Assembly: GCA_003671025.1 (NCBI GenBank)
Contig: QWPW01000018.1
Location: 1-64,000, forward strand
DNA: 64,000 bases
Source: Planctomycetota bacterium
GTDB lineage: Bacteria; Planctomycetota; Phycisphaerae; Phycisphaerales; SM1A02
Direction of reading: 5' to 3'
The position numbers were made by a program, and so were the translations under genes. Within the stretch, counting starts at the first letter, position 1. Each line of letters starts with the position of its first letter. Positions 42,013 through 50,415 of the stretch are shown in pieces. The notes beneath the pieces were generated by a model that was given only the letters and a program-made list of their open reading frames with translations, did no database searches and was not told where the DNA came from.

Positions 42013-44970
42013 TTACAGGCAAGTGCCCCAAGCGCCCAGCAGCACCGCGAGGTCAGCGGCATCCGTGGAACCGTTCTGGTCGAGGTCACTCGCACCTGCG
42101 CCACCCCAACCACTGAGCAACCCTGCAAGGTCAGCAGCATCGACCGCGCCGTTGCCATCAAGATCGGCAGGGCATGGAGTGGTCTCGGTGTAGTCGCAAC
42201 CAACGTTGGCTGCACCAGGAGTATCAAAGCCAGGGTTCAACGCCGGGTCGAAGAACCCGATGGTCCAGACCTGGGTGGTTGGGCAGTACGCCAGTTGGCT
42301 CGGCACGAAGCCGTCAACTGCTGGTCCCACACGCACGTCGCCGTAGGCCAACTCGGTGGCCGCTGGCGTCACCGCTGGATCTTCGATGAAGGCGACCGTT
42401 TGCACCACGGTGGTCCACGGTGTTGAGTCAAAGATGCCGTCGTCGTTGGTGTCGAGGTCAGCACCGATGGCGCTGGTGAAACCAAACACCAGCATGTGGG
42501 TGACGTTGTCCGAGTTTTCCATTTCTGGCGAAGCTGGAACCACCATGTTGGGCACGGCACCGTTGAGGGTGAACGTGCTCTTAGCCGCGAGGAAGAAGCC
42601 GCTCGCAGGAATGGTCTGGCCTTGGAGATTGATCGCATACTCGACCACGCCCGAACCTTGCGTGGCACCAGCATCACCGATGACGATGTAGCTGAGCCCG
42701 TTGAGCAAGGTGCCTGGCTCGCCGCGAAGTTCGAAGTACTCATCGACATCGAAGCTAATTTGATCGATGCGAATTTCGCTCAGCGCGACTTCAGGAGCTG
42801 TGCCAGGAACGAAGCACAAGAGCGTCGCCATGTCGGCGCATCCCTGGTCCCACGCCAAGTCGCAGCAGGTCAAGTCAGCCAAGCAAATCGAACTGCAGCA
42901 TTCGCCTTCGGAGCAACCTGGAGTTGCATGCGCCGTGTAGCAACTCGGCGACTTCGCATCGCCGCACGCGTTGGCTGGTGGGCAAACCGTGTTGGCAACG
43001 CCTGGAGTATCGAAGCCGGTTGGATCGGCTGGATCGAAGTGGCCGAAGCCCCATGAACCATCGGCGCAACGGACCAAGTGCGCAGGCATACCGAAGTAGT
43101 CGGGTCCCACCACGTTGGCCGAGTAGACGCAGCGGTTGTCGCCCGCTTGTCCACCGACGCTGTCGATGATCGAATCCCATTGCGGGGCGTCGATCGTGCA
43201 GTCGTTGTTAGTGTCGTAGTCGGCGTAGTTCAGACCAGTGAAGTTGAACACGAGCATGTAGGTGGTCGAGCTGCCGTTCTCAAGGTTGAGCACGCGAATC
43301 GCGTCGGCGGTGGCCAACGTGAAGCTCGCCTCGGCGATGAGCAGGATTCCATCCTTAGGGATGAAGAGTCCGTTGAGCGAAACCACTCCGTCGATGACGC
43401 CGTCAAGATCAGCGCCGTCGCCGATGAAGACCAGCGAAACGCCGTTGAGGTTGGTGCCAGGAGTTCCCTTGATTTCGACGTACTCGCTTGGATCGAGCGT
43501 CCCAGGATCGTCGTTGCGAATCTCGTTGAGCGTGATCACAGGAGCGCTTCCCGCGACGAGGCAGGAGAGACGCGCCTGATCGACGCATGCCTGATCCCAA
43601 CCTTCGTTGCAGCAGGTTGGGTCAATGGCGCACACCGAGTTGCAGCAGATCGCGTCCACGCAACCAGGAGTCACGTGCACGGCATGGCAGTTGCCGCCGC
43701 CAGGACCACAAGTGGTGCAAGCAGCGTTGGGATTGTTGATGGTGTCGCTGCCGCCCACTGGGGCGAACGGACCGATCGACCACGAACCGCTCGGCGTGCA
43801 GCGATAGATGTGGCCAGGGACGAACGTGCCATCTGGTCCAACGCGGCTCGCGCTGTAGACCCATTCAACGGCCGTTGGTGGCGGCATGCTCGAGAGCACG
43901 AACGCGACCGAGTCCACGATCTCAGTCCAAGGAGTGACGTCGAAGACGCCGTCGTCGTTGGTGTCGAGATCCTGCAGGTTCACGCCGGTAAATCCGCGCA
44001 CCAACATGTGGGTCACGTTGTCTTGGTTTTCGAAGTTGATGCCGTTGGCACCAGGCACGATGAGGCTGGGAACGCCCAGCGTCATGGTGGCCTCAGCGGC
44101 AACGAAGAGGCCGTTGGCGCCAATGACTTGACCCGTAAGCGAAACGATTGCCTCGATTGCGCCCGAAGGCGAAGTCGCGCCGTTGTCACCGATCACGATG
44201 TAGGTGAGGTCGCCGATGGTGGTGCCGGGCGTGCCCTTGAGTTCGAAGTACTCGTCGTTGTCATTTCCCGTCATATCGATGCGGGCTTCGTTGATGATCA
44301 CGCCCGTGGGGACGCACGTGAGGTTGACCGCGCCTGGAGTATCGACGCCGACAAACGGATCTTGCGAACCGAGGTTCCACTGCGAAGTGTTGGCGCACAG
44401 CCACGCTGCTGCGGGCTGAAGTCCGCCATCAGGACCGATGGTGGTGGTCGAGTAGTACCAATCGCTCTTGAGACCGTTGGGCGCATTGTTGGAGACGATC
44501 GCGAGGCTCGAGACGATGGATGACCATGGCAACACATCGAGCACGCCGTCGTCATTGTTGTCGAGCTTCTGGCCGTCGGTTCCGGAGAAGCCGCGCACGA
44601 GAAGCACGGTGAGATTGTCGTTGCCTTCCAAGTTCAGCGAAGTCGCGAAGTTGGGAATTGCGAGCGAGAGTGTTGGCTCGCCGACGAGGAAGATCCCCGA
44701 CGCGCCGACGGTGAAGCCGTCGAGGTTGATCACCGCTTCGATGACGCCGTTTTGGCTTCCTGGAGGCGCAAAGTTGTCATCGCCAATGACGATGATCGAG
44801 ACGCCGGTGAGCGATTCACCTGCGGCACCGGAGAGTTCGATGTACTCATCGGTCTCGGCTCCGGGTTGCTCAACGCGGATTTCGTTGAGGCGCAAGGGCG
44901 CGTCAGCTGAGGCGATCGCTGCAAGCAGCGCGGGAAGGATGACAACACCCGTCATGGTCGTTCGACGCAT
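42013..44970 (-). CDS. Secreted four-repeat lamin-tail-like protein with Cys-rich modules and C-terminal dockerin-like domain
   Basis: 985 residues from ATG at 44970 (AGGAG about ten bases upstream; begins with a signal peptide ending ASADAPL). Four homologous units of about 170-200 residues start near 25, 222, 483 and 723. Each opens LNEIRxD...DEYxELxGxPGxxLxGxSxxVIGD and includes a DxNDDGxxDxxPWxxIVDSV segment, resembling lamin-tail/LTD domains. Cys-rich modules (CHAVHVTPGCVDAICCNSVC and CYTAHATPGCSEGECCSSIC) sit between units 2-3 and 3-4. The last 60 residues hold two calcium-type loops, DLDGNGAVDAADLAGLL and DLDQNGSTDAADLAVLL, as in dockerins. Probably an extracellular or surface protein; function unknown. 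Isolated by a strong terminator. Confidence 0.87.
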   Translation of the reverse strand: MRRTTMTGVVILPALLAAIASADAPLRLNEIRVEQPGAETDEYIELSGAAGESLTGVSIIVIGDDNFAPPGSQNGVIEAVINLDGFTVGASGIFLVGEPTLSLAIPNFATSLNLEGNDNLTVLLVRGFSGTDGQKLDNNDDGVLDVLPWSSIVSSLAIVSNNAPNGLKSDWYYSTTTIGPDGGLQPAAAWLCANTSQWNLGSQDPFVGVDTPGAVNLTCVPTGVIINEARIDMTGNDNDEYFELKGTPGTTIGDLTYIVIGDNGATSPSGAIEAIVSLTGQVIGANGLFVAAEATMTLGVPSLIVPGANGINFENQDNVTHMLVRGFTGVNLQDLDTNDDGVFDVTPWTEIVDSVAFVLSSMPPPTAVEWVYSASRVGPDGTFVPGHIYRCTPSGSWSIGPFAPVGGSDTINNPNAACTTCGPGGGNCHAVHVTPGCVDAICCNSVCAIDPTCCNEGWDQACVDQARLSCLVAGSAPVITLNEIRNDDPGTLDPSEYVEIKGTPGTNLNGVSLVFIGDGADLDGVIDGVVSLNGLFIPKDGILLIAEASFTLATADAIRVLNLENGSSTTYMLVFNFTGLNYADYDTNNDCTIDAPQWDSIIDSVGGQAGDNRCVYSANVVGPDYFGMPAHLVRCADGSWGFGHFDPADPTGFDTPGVANTVCPPANACGDAKSPSCYTAHATPGCSEGECCSSICLADLTCCDLAWDQGCADMATLLCFVPGTAPEVALSEIRIDQISFDVDEYFELRGEPGTLLNGLSYIVIGDAGATQGSGVVEYAINLQGQTIPASGFFLAAKSTFTLNGAVPNMVVPASPEMENSDNVTHMLVFGFTSAIGADLDTNDDGIFDSTPWTTVVQTVAFIEDPAVTPAATELAYGDVRVGPAVDGFVPSQLAYCPTTQVWTIGFFDPALNPGFDTPGAANVGCDYTETTPCPADLDGNGAVDAADLAGLLSGWGGAGASDLDQNGSTDAADLAVLLGAWGTCL

Positions 44971-45291
44971 AAAGAACTCACTCCTGCTCTTCGAGTTGTG
45001 GCATGGATTTCGGAGAATCGCTGATCGAGGCAAGCAGACTTGACGCGGCGTGCGCGTCGATTCTGTTTCGATGTTGTCTCGATGTTGTCTCGAACGATGC
45101 TCTGAAATCTTCAGCCGTGAATGGACACTGCAGCCCGCTCTCGGGACGTCTCCGAATGTACTTCGAGTTCGTGCAAAGTCGAGATAATTTCTCATTCGCG
45201 GCTGAATTCATCGAGTCTGAACTCTCGCGACCGTGCGTTCGACCGTCCTTTAAGGTCCCAACCTTCGATGAAAAATGCATGCAAAAACACA
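44971..45291. other. Upstream region of the lamin-tail-like gene with direct repeat
   Basis: Non-coding by composition on both strands, although long open frames exist. It contains an 11-bp perfect tandem direct repeat TCGATGTTGTC at 45068-45078 and 45079-45089, about 100 bp upstream of the minus-strand start, a possible regulator site. No recognisable promoter boxes. Confidence 0.45.
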
Positions 45292-45323
45292 CCGAGGAAA
45301 CGAGTGGGGACTCGTCTCCTCGG
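45280..45323 (-). terminator. Terminator of the second OmpA-like lipoprotein gene
   Basis: A 14-15 bp stem with one mismatch (CCGAGGA..ACGAGT at 45292-45305 and ACTCGT..TCCTCGG at 45310-45323) around a GGGG loop. On the minus strand it is followed by TGTGTTTTTGC. The upstream minus-strand gene stops at 45470. Confidence 0.75.
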
Positions 45324-45469
45324 CGATGTAAATCTGGAAAGTGTGCGTGCGCGTGCAGGGGCGGATTCAGTCGCAACCCGCTGCGCAAGTCGTGGCGTCC
45401 GCGAACGTTCGTGAACGGACTCGGGCATGTTGACGCGAGTGAATTCGCGACAACATCACGTCGCAAAAA

Positions 45470-46315
45470 TTATTTGAAGTTCTCGGGCTCGGTCGTGGTC
45501 TTCTCGGGAGTCGCGACGGTGTTGGTGGTCTTCGCGGCATCGCTCGAGGAGAGCGCGCCGTTTGGCATCGGAGTCAAGAAAACTTCGACGCGACGATTCT
45601 CTTGGCTTCCGCGCGCGCCGTTGGTGGCGATGGGACGGAACTCGCCGTAGCCCGCGACCATGAAGCGATTCGCGCCCACGCCGTCGGTGACCAGCGTCTC
45701 GCGCACCGAGATGGCGCGGTGTGCCGAGAGATGCACATTGGTGGGGTGCTGCGCGGCAGTGGTGGTCTTGCGAATCGGAACGTTGTCGGTGTGGCCGACG
45801 ACGCGCACTTCGAGGTTCTGCGCATCGCTGCTGTTGAGGATGCTCGCGAACTGCTTGATGATCGCGTCCGCTTTCGCAGTGAGTTTCGCCGAACCCGAGT
45901 CGAAGGTGACATCGCTGGCGAAGCGCACCATGCCCGTGCGCTCGTCGAAGGTGAGCAGTCCGCCGCTTGCATCTGCGAGCGCCTTCAACGCATCGTTCAC
46001 GCTCTCAGGAAGTGGCGTGCTCATCGAATTCACTTGCGCGAGCAGTGCTTCGTAGCGAGCTTGCAGCGCATCGAGTGCACCAGCATCGCCGCCGACGAGC
46101 GCCTTTGCGGCATCAAGATCCGCAGCCGCTTGCGCGAGTTGCTTGCGCAGCATTTCTTCGTTGGCGCGCGAGGTGTCGAACTCATTCTGCAACTGAAGGA
46201 GTTGTTGCTCCTTGCTGCGATACGAGGTCATGAGATCGTCGTATTGATTCTGCGGAATGCAACCCGCAAGCGAAACGACGGCGACACTAGAAAGAGCGAT
46301 GAGGGCGAGACGCAT
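45470..46315 (-). CDS. OmpA-family peptidoglycan-binding lipoprotein (second copy)
   Basis: 281 residues from ATG at 46315, which has CAGGAA upstream and opens on a lipoprotein signal (LAGC, cysteine 19). A long coiled-coil (about 25-110, SKEQQLLQLQNEFDTSRANE...) is followed by a MotB/OmpA-type domain: VTFDSGSAKLTAKADAIIKQ, VVGHTDNVPIRKTT, HLSAHRAISVRETLV, GYGEFRPIATN and ENRRVEVFL. The GHTDN and NRRVEV motifs bind diaminopimelate. The GHTDNVPI wording resembles flagellar MotB-like proteins, but the lipobox and coiled-coil argue for a wall-tethering lipoprotein. Ends with a Thr/Ser-rich tail. Confidence 0.9.
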   Translation of the reverse strand: MRLALIALSSVAVVSLAGCIPQNQYDDLMTSYRSKEQQLLQLQNEFDTSRANEEMLRKQLAQAAADLDAAKALVGGDAGALDALQARYEALLAQVNSMSTPLPESVNDALKALADASGGLLTFDERTGMVRFASDVTFDSGSAKLTAKADAIIKQFASILNSSDAQNLEVRVVGHTDNVPIRKTTTAAQHPTNVHLSAHRAISVRETLVTDGVGANRFMVAGYGEFRPIATNGARGSQENRRVEVFLTPMPNGALSSSDAAKTTNTVATPEKTTTEPENFK

Positions 46316-46729
46316 GGTGTAATTCCTGAATTTGAGCGTGCAACAATAGGGTGGACGAAGGTCGCTTCGCCGCGTGTGCGGCGCTGCGAAAACAAGCAAT
46401 TGCGGATTGTCAGTCACAACTACCATCGCCTCGATCATTGAAAATCGTTGCGCTATGAAGTCGTACCGACACTGTCGGAGTGTAGAAGTTTTGCCCACGT
46501 TTGTGGGCGCGTCATCCAAGAATTGAGTTGCTCTCGTGACGAGCGCGGCTGCGGTTCGCATGGAACTCATCGAGCGGCGAAATCGCGGTGATGCCGCCCA
46601 TGATCTTCGCCGAGCACGAGTTTCACGAGAGTCGCGCTCTCGGAACAGGCCCTTCGAAAACACCGCAAACACTCGCGCGAATCGAAAGTATTCGTGAGGC
46701 ACGGCCGAGGTCAATTGAGGCGGGAGGCT
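46316..46729. other. Non-coding spacer
   Basis: 414 bp between the second OmpA-like gene and the Minf_1886-like gene, both on the minus strand. I see no credible gene, RNA or repeat. It should contain the OmpA-like gene promoter, which I cannot place. Confidence 0.4.
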
Positions 46730-47185
46730 CTAGTGCGGCGGTTCGCCCTCGCCGAGATGGCGAGCGAGTTGCGCAGCGTTGAAGGACTCGGAGAAGTCGA
46801 ACACGTTGTCGAAATCCTCAAACGAGTCGTCGGCGGTGCGTGACATAAGTCCCGCGTCGATCATCGCATAGACGATGCGCCCAAAGTCTTCCGTGCGTTG
46901 GACGTGCCAGTGACGCAGCACGGCGGGGGCCAACATGCCGTACTGCTGAATCGCAAACTCACGCAGACCCAAGCAGAGTTGCTGCCCCGAAACATGGCTC
47001 GATGCGGCCTGAGACATGCCGCCCACATGCGCTTGACTAAGCACGCGCGCGTTGGTGAACGAGAGTCCATCGCGCACAAATGCAAAGGCCTCGATCGGGT
47101 ACGAACCCGCAGACTCGAGGACTTGCTTCCAGTCGATGGTGATTGGTGGCGCGCTCACGCATGCATTGTATCGGCGCGCGCTCAT
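46730..47185 (-). CDS. Minf_1886-family protein
   Basis: A 151-residue protein matching from memory the Minf_1886 family found in planctomycetes, verrucomicrobia and others: YPIEAFAFVRDGLSFT, the HVSGQQLCLGLREFA block, AVLRHWHVQRTEDFGRIVY and DSFEDFDNVFDFSESF. These blocks, with GQELC and TxDFGxIV, are the family's conserved parts. Function of the family is unknown. A GTG at 47158 could be the start instead, as the first nine residues (MSARRYNAC) look atypical. No signal peptide. Confidence 0.78.
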   Translation of the reverse strand: MSARRYNACVSAPPITIDWKQVLESAGSYPIEAFAFVRDGLSFTNARVLSQAHVGGMSQAASSHVSGQQLCLGLREFAIQQYGMLAPAVLRHWHVQRTEDFGRIVYAMIDAGLMSRTADDSFEDFDNVFDFSESFNAAQLARHLGEGEPPH

Positions 47186-47338
47186 CGAACGATGAAATGA
47201 TCTCGTCTACTTTGTGATGATCTCAAGGTGACGGAGCAAACGCACTCGGTGCGAGAATGTGCGTCGGCGCGTGGCGTGACTCGTGCTGCGCGGCGCGCGC
47301 GTGCACCAACACGCGCGCGATTGCGTTACCTTTCCTGC

Positions 47339-48697
47339 ATGCCCACTGCAGGACGCTCGGAGCAGCCCACAACCGACGAAACTCCGCCCGCGACGGGCAA
47401 GCCGCTCGACATGCGCAGCGCGCACTTGTGGCAATTGCAACCGATTCGCGACGTGCTGGTCATCGCCGCAGTTGCGGGCACGATTTACGCCGGCTACGCG
47501 ATGCGCACAGTCACGGTTCCGCTGCTCGTCGCACTCGCGCTGGCGTATCTGTTCGAGCCGATCGTCTCGTGGAGTTCTCGGCGCAAGTACATGAATCGTC
47601 CGCTCGCGGTGGGTGCGATTCTTGGGGTGATGCTCGCAACATTGGCGATCACCGTGGCCACCGTTGTGCCGCTTGCGGTCGGTCAATCGCTCGCGTTTGC
47701 AACGAGCCTGCGCAGCGGTCGATTCGATGGAACGATCTCGCGTTTGGTCGACGCCGTGCCTGTGCAATACCGCGACGATGTGCGCGGGTGGGCAAATCGC
47801 GTCGTGCATCGCGATCAGTCGAGCGAAGAAGCGTCGTCCACTGAGCCCGCGAAACCTGCGAGCGATGAAACCGCGGAGTCGGCCACACCGAGTGTCGCGC
47901 CTGTTGAAGTCGCTGCATCGGCCGCCACGACGACGCAACCCGATACCGCGACGAGCGCGATGAGCGAAGTGAGTCTCGACAATCCGCTGTTCTCACTTGT
48001 CGGTGCAGGTGCGTCGCAGGTGTACGCGGTGGCGCTGGCGCTGCTGCGCTTTAGCCTCATCGCGTTTCTCATTCCGTTTTACTTCTACTACTTCAGCGTG
48101 CATTGGCCTGCAATCACGGGATTTCTCGCGCAACTCATTCCCCACGCGCGTCGCGACAGCGTGTTGGAAATTCTCGACGAGATGGATCGCGCCGTCGCAG
48201 GCTTCGTGCGTGGACGCATCGTGATTTGCGCAGTGATGGGCGCGATGTTTGCGATTGGTTGGCAGATGTGCGGAGTGCCCTACGGCATCGCGCTTGGGTT
48301 GCTCACGGGAGCGCTCTCAATCGTGCCTTATCTCGGCGGCATCGGACTTCCATTCGCATTGGGCTTGTTAGTCGCCGATCAATTCACACTCGAAGAGTCT
48401 GCGCGCATGAGCATCATCGCGATGTTGCTGTGGCCCACAGCGGTGTTCATCGTCGTGCAAACAATCGAAGGCTATTTGCTCACGCCGATCATTGCGGGCA
48501 AGGCGACGAATCTTGATCCTGTCACCATCGTGGTGGCGATTCTCGCGGGCGGTTCAGTCGCAGGCGTGTACGGCATGTTGCTGGCGATACCGATTGCGGC
48601 GTGCGGCAAAATCGCGGCCAAGCGCATGTTGCTGCCGCGCGTGAAAGCGTGGGCGCGCGGCGACGTTGCCGATCCGCTGCCGCTGGGCGGTGATTGA
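47339..48697 (+). CDS. AI-2E/PerM-family transporter
   Basis: 452 residues from ATG at 47339. A polytopic membrane protein of the AI-2E exporter family: MRTVTVPLLVALALAYLFEP, the later FYFYYFSVHWPAITGFLAQL, GRIVICAVMGAMFAIGW, GIALGLLTGALSIVPYLGGI and EGYLLTPIIAGKATNLDPV. The family moves diverse small molecules or ions, and the autoinducer-2 link holds for only a few members. A low-complexity Ser/Ala/Thr/Glu insert of about 55 residues (SSEEASSTEPAKPAS...) sits in the central soluble region. Precedes murE by 74 bp. Confidence 0.88.
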   Translation: MPTAGRSEQPTTDETPPATGKPLDMRSAHLWQLQPIRDVLVIAAVAGTIYAGYAMRTVTVPLLVALALAYLFEPIVSWSSRRKYMNRPLAVGAILGVMLATLAITVATVVPLAVGQSLAFATSLRSGRFDGTISRLVDAVPVQYRDDVRGWANRVVHRDQSSEEASSTEPAKPASDETAESATPSVAPVEVAASAATTTQPDTATSAMSEVSLDNPLFSLVGAGASQVYAVALALLRFSLIAFLIPFYFYYFSVHWPAITGFLAQLIPHARRDSVLEILDEMDRAVAGFVRGRIVICAVMGAMFAIGWQMCGVPYGIALGLLTGALSIVPYLGGIGLPFALGLLVADQFTLEESARMSIIAMLLWPTAVFIVVQTIEGYLLTPIIAGKATNLDPVTIVVAILAGGSVAGVYGMLLAIPIAACGKIAAKRMLLPRVKAWARGDVADPLPLGGD

Positions 48698-48771
48698 TGA
48701 GCGCGTGCGCCTTACGCAATTGAATTGAGCGAGACGCGGCGAAGCATCATTCGCGCGCAACGGAACTACTC

Positions 48772-50316
48772 ATGAAGCTTTCGACACTTTGCAACGGACT
48801 TGCTCTTGACGCGCGCGGCTCTTCTGCGAGCGATACGTTTGATCCCGACATCTGGTCGCTGTGCGAGGATTCGCGTCGACTCAAGCAGGGCGCGTTGTTC
48901 TTCGCGCGCTCGGGAACCAAGAGCGATGGGCGCGCCTTCATCGACGAAGCCATCGCCAAAGGCGCGGTGGCGATCATGGTTGCGCAGGGCACACCCATGC
49001 CAGAGTCCATCAACAGCGCGCGTGCATCAAGTGATGGCAGCACGTCGCCTGTCGCGTGGCTGACCACCAGTGATCCAGCCGGTGCCGTGGCCATGATCGC
49101 GGAACGTTTTTCTGGCGCGCCCACGAAGACGCTTGATCTCATCGGTGTCACCGGAACCAACGGCAAGACCACGATCACCTATCTCGTGCAACAACTGTTG
49201 GAACACGCGGGAGTGCGCTGTGGACTCGTGGGCACGGTGGAGATCTTTGACGGACGCGAACGCGTTGCTTCGGCGCTCACCACGCCGCCGGCGATTCAGT
49301 TGTCCGAGTTGTTCGCGCGCATGCTCGACAACGGTTGTCGCGCCGCAGCGATGGAAGTGTCGAGTCACGCGCTCGATCAGAAGCGCGTCGCGGGATTGCA
49401 CTTTCGCACCGCGATCTTCACCAATCTCACCGGCGATCATCTCGACTATCACGAGACCATGAATCGCTACGCAGAGGCGAAGTCGGTGCTGTTTCGCATG
49501 CTTGACAGCAACGCCACCATGATTCTCAACATGGATGATCCATGGCACGTCACCATGATGAACGCGATCGGCGAAGGCGCGCGACCGAGTGTGTTGCGCA
49601 CGAGTTTGTCCGATCCGCGCGCAGAGTGTCTTGCCACTGTGCATCGAGCTGGACTCGATGCAATGGACGTGACCTTTCGCGGTCCGTGGGGAGCGATGGA
49701 AATCAAACTTCCACTGGTGGGAACACACAACGCGATGAACGCGTTGCAAGCGACAGCCGCGGCATGGTCGCGTGGATTGGATGCGTCACGCATCGAAGCC
49801 GCGTTGCGAATTTGTCGCGCGCCGCCAGGACGATTGCAACCAGTCGCCATGGGCGAACAGGGATTCAGCGTGCTGGTGGATTACGCGCATTCCGATGACG
49901 CGCTGGCCAATGTGTTGCGCGCGTTGCGTCCTACGGTTCCTGCTGGCGGCCGATTGCGCGTGGTGTTTGGTTGTGGTGGTGACCGTGATCGCAGTAAGCG
50001 CCCGCGCATGGCGCGTGTCGCCTGCGAAGGTGCGGATCAAATCATTGTGACCAGCGACAATCCGCGCACCGAAGATGCGCAGTTGATCATCAATGAAATT
50101 CTCGAAGGAGTTCCCGCGCAGGCACGCACGCGCGTCGAAGTGGAGTGTGATCGCGCCAAAGCCATCGCGATGGTGGTTTCCACGGCGCGTGAGGGCGACA
50201 TCATTCTCATCGCAGGCAAGGGGCACGAGGACTATCAAATCATCGGTGAGACCAAACACAGTTTCGATGATCGACTCGAAGCCGAGTCCGCGCTGCGCAT
50301 GCGCGCGTGCAAGTGA
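48772..50316 (+). CDS. murE: UDP-MurNAc-tripeptide synthetase MurE (meso-DAP type)
   Basis: A 514-residue Mur ligase. N-terminal domain with SLCEDSRRLKQGALFFA, ATP site GVTGTNGKTT (K132), TTPPAIQLSELFARML, EVSSHALDQKRV, TNLTGDHLDYH, LVDYAHSDDAL and FGCGGDRDRSKRPRM. The meso-diaminopimelate recognition motif DNPR is at residues 429-432 (SDNPRTED), so the third amino acid is predicted to be meso-DAP. First gene of a same-strand peptidoglycan run through rodA. Cytoplasmic. Confidence 0.95.
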   Translation: MKLSTLCNGLALDARGSSASDTFDPDIWSLCEDSRRLKQGALFFARSGTKSDGRAFIDEAIAKGAVAIMVAQGTPMPESINSARASSDGSTSPVAWLTTSDPAGAVAMIAERFSGAPTKTLDLIGVTGTNGKTTITYLVQQLLEHAGVRCGLVGTVEIFDGRERVASALTTPPAIQLSELFARMLDNGCRAAAMEVSSHALDQKRVAGLHFRTAIFTNLTGDHLDYHETMNRYAEAKSVLFRMLDSNATMILNMDDPWHVTMMNAIGEGARPSVLRTSLSDPRAECLATVHRAGLDAMDVTFRGPWGAMEIKLPLVGTHNAMNALQATAAAWSRGLDASRIEAALRICRAPPGRLQPVAMGEQGFSVLVDYAHSDDALANVLRALRPTVPAGGRLRVVFGCGGDRDRSKRPRMARVACEGADQIIVTSDNPRTEDAQLIINEILEGVPAQARTRVEVECDRAKAIAMVVSTAREGDIILIAGKGHEDYQIIGETKHSFDDRLEAESALRMRACK

Positions 50317-50389
50317 GTGCTGGGAGTGATGTTTGATCGCATCGCGCTGATGCGCATCGCTCGTTGCATGGGTTAGGTCAGGAATATTT

Positions 50390-50415
50390 ATGGCTTACAT
50401 CTATGGCTGACGTCT
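50390..50415 (+). repeat. 13-bp imperfect tandem duplication spanning the murF start
   Basis: ATGGCTTACATCT (50390-50402) is followed directly by ATGGCTGACGTCT (50403-50415), 11 of 13 bases identical. The first copy's ATG lies seven bases after an AGGA ribosome binding site but reads only six codons before a stop; the second ATG is the murF start. Confidence 0.85.

Noticed and set aside
43078-44523. 481-codon open frame opposite the lamin-tail-like gene
   Set aside because: Val/Asp/His/Arg-rich antisense shadow created by the repeated coding sequence.
45003-45650. 215-codon plus-strand frame across the spacer and the end of the second OmpA-like gene
   Set aside because: Runs through a minus-strand terminator and antisense to a certain gene; irregular composition.
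25509-46315. The two OmpA-like lipoproteins as a recent duplication
   Set aside because: Only the lipobox-coiled coil-OmpA layout is shared; the sequences differ throughout, so they are separate family members.
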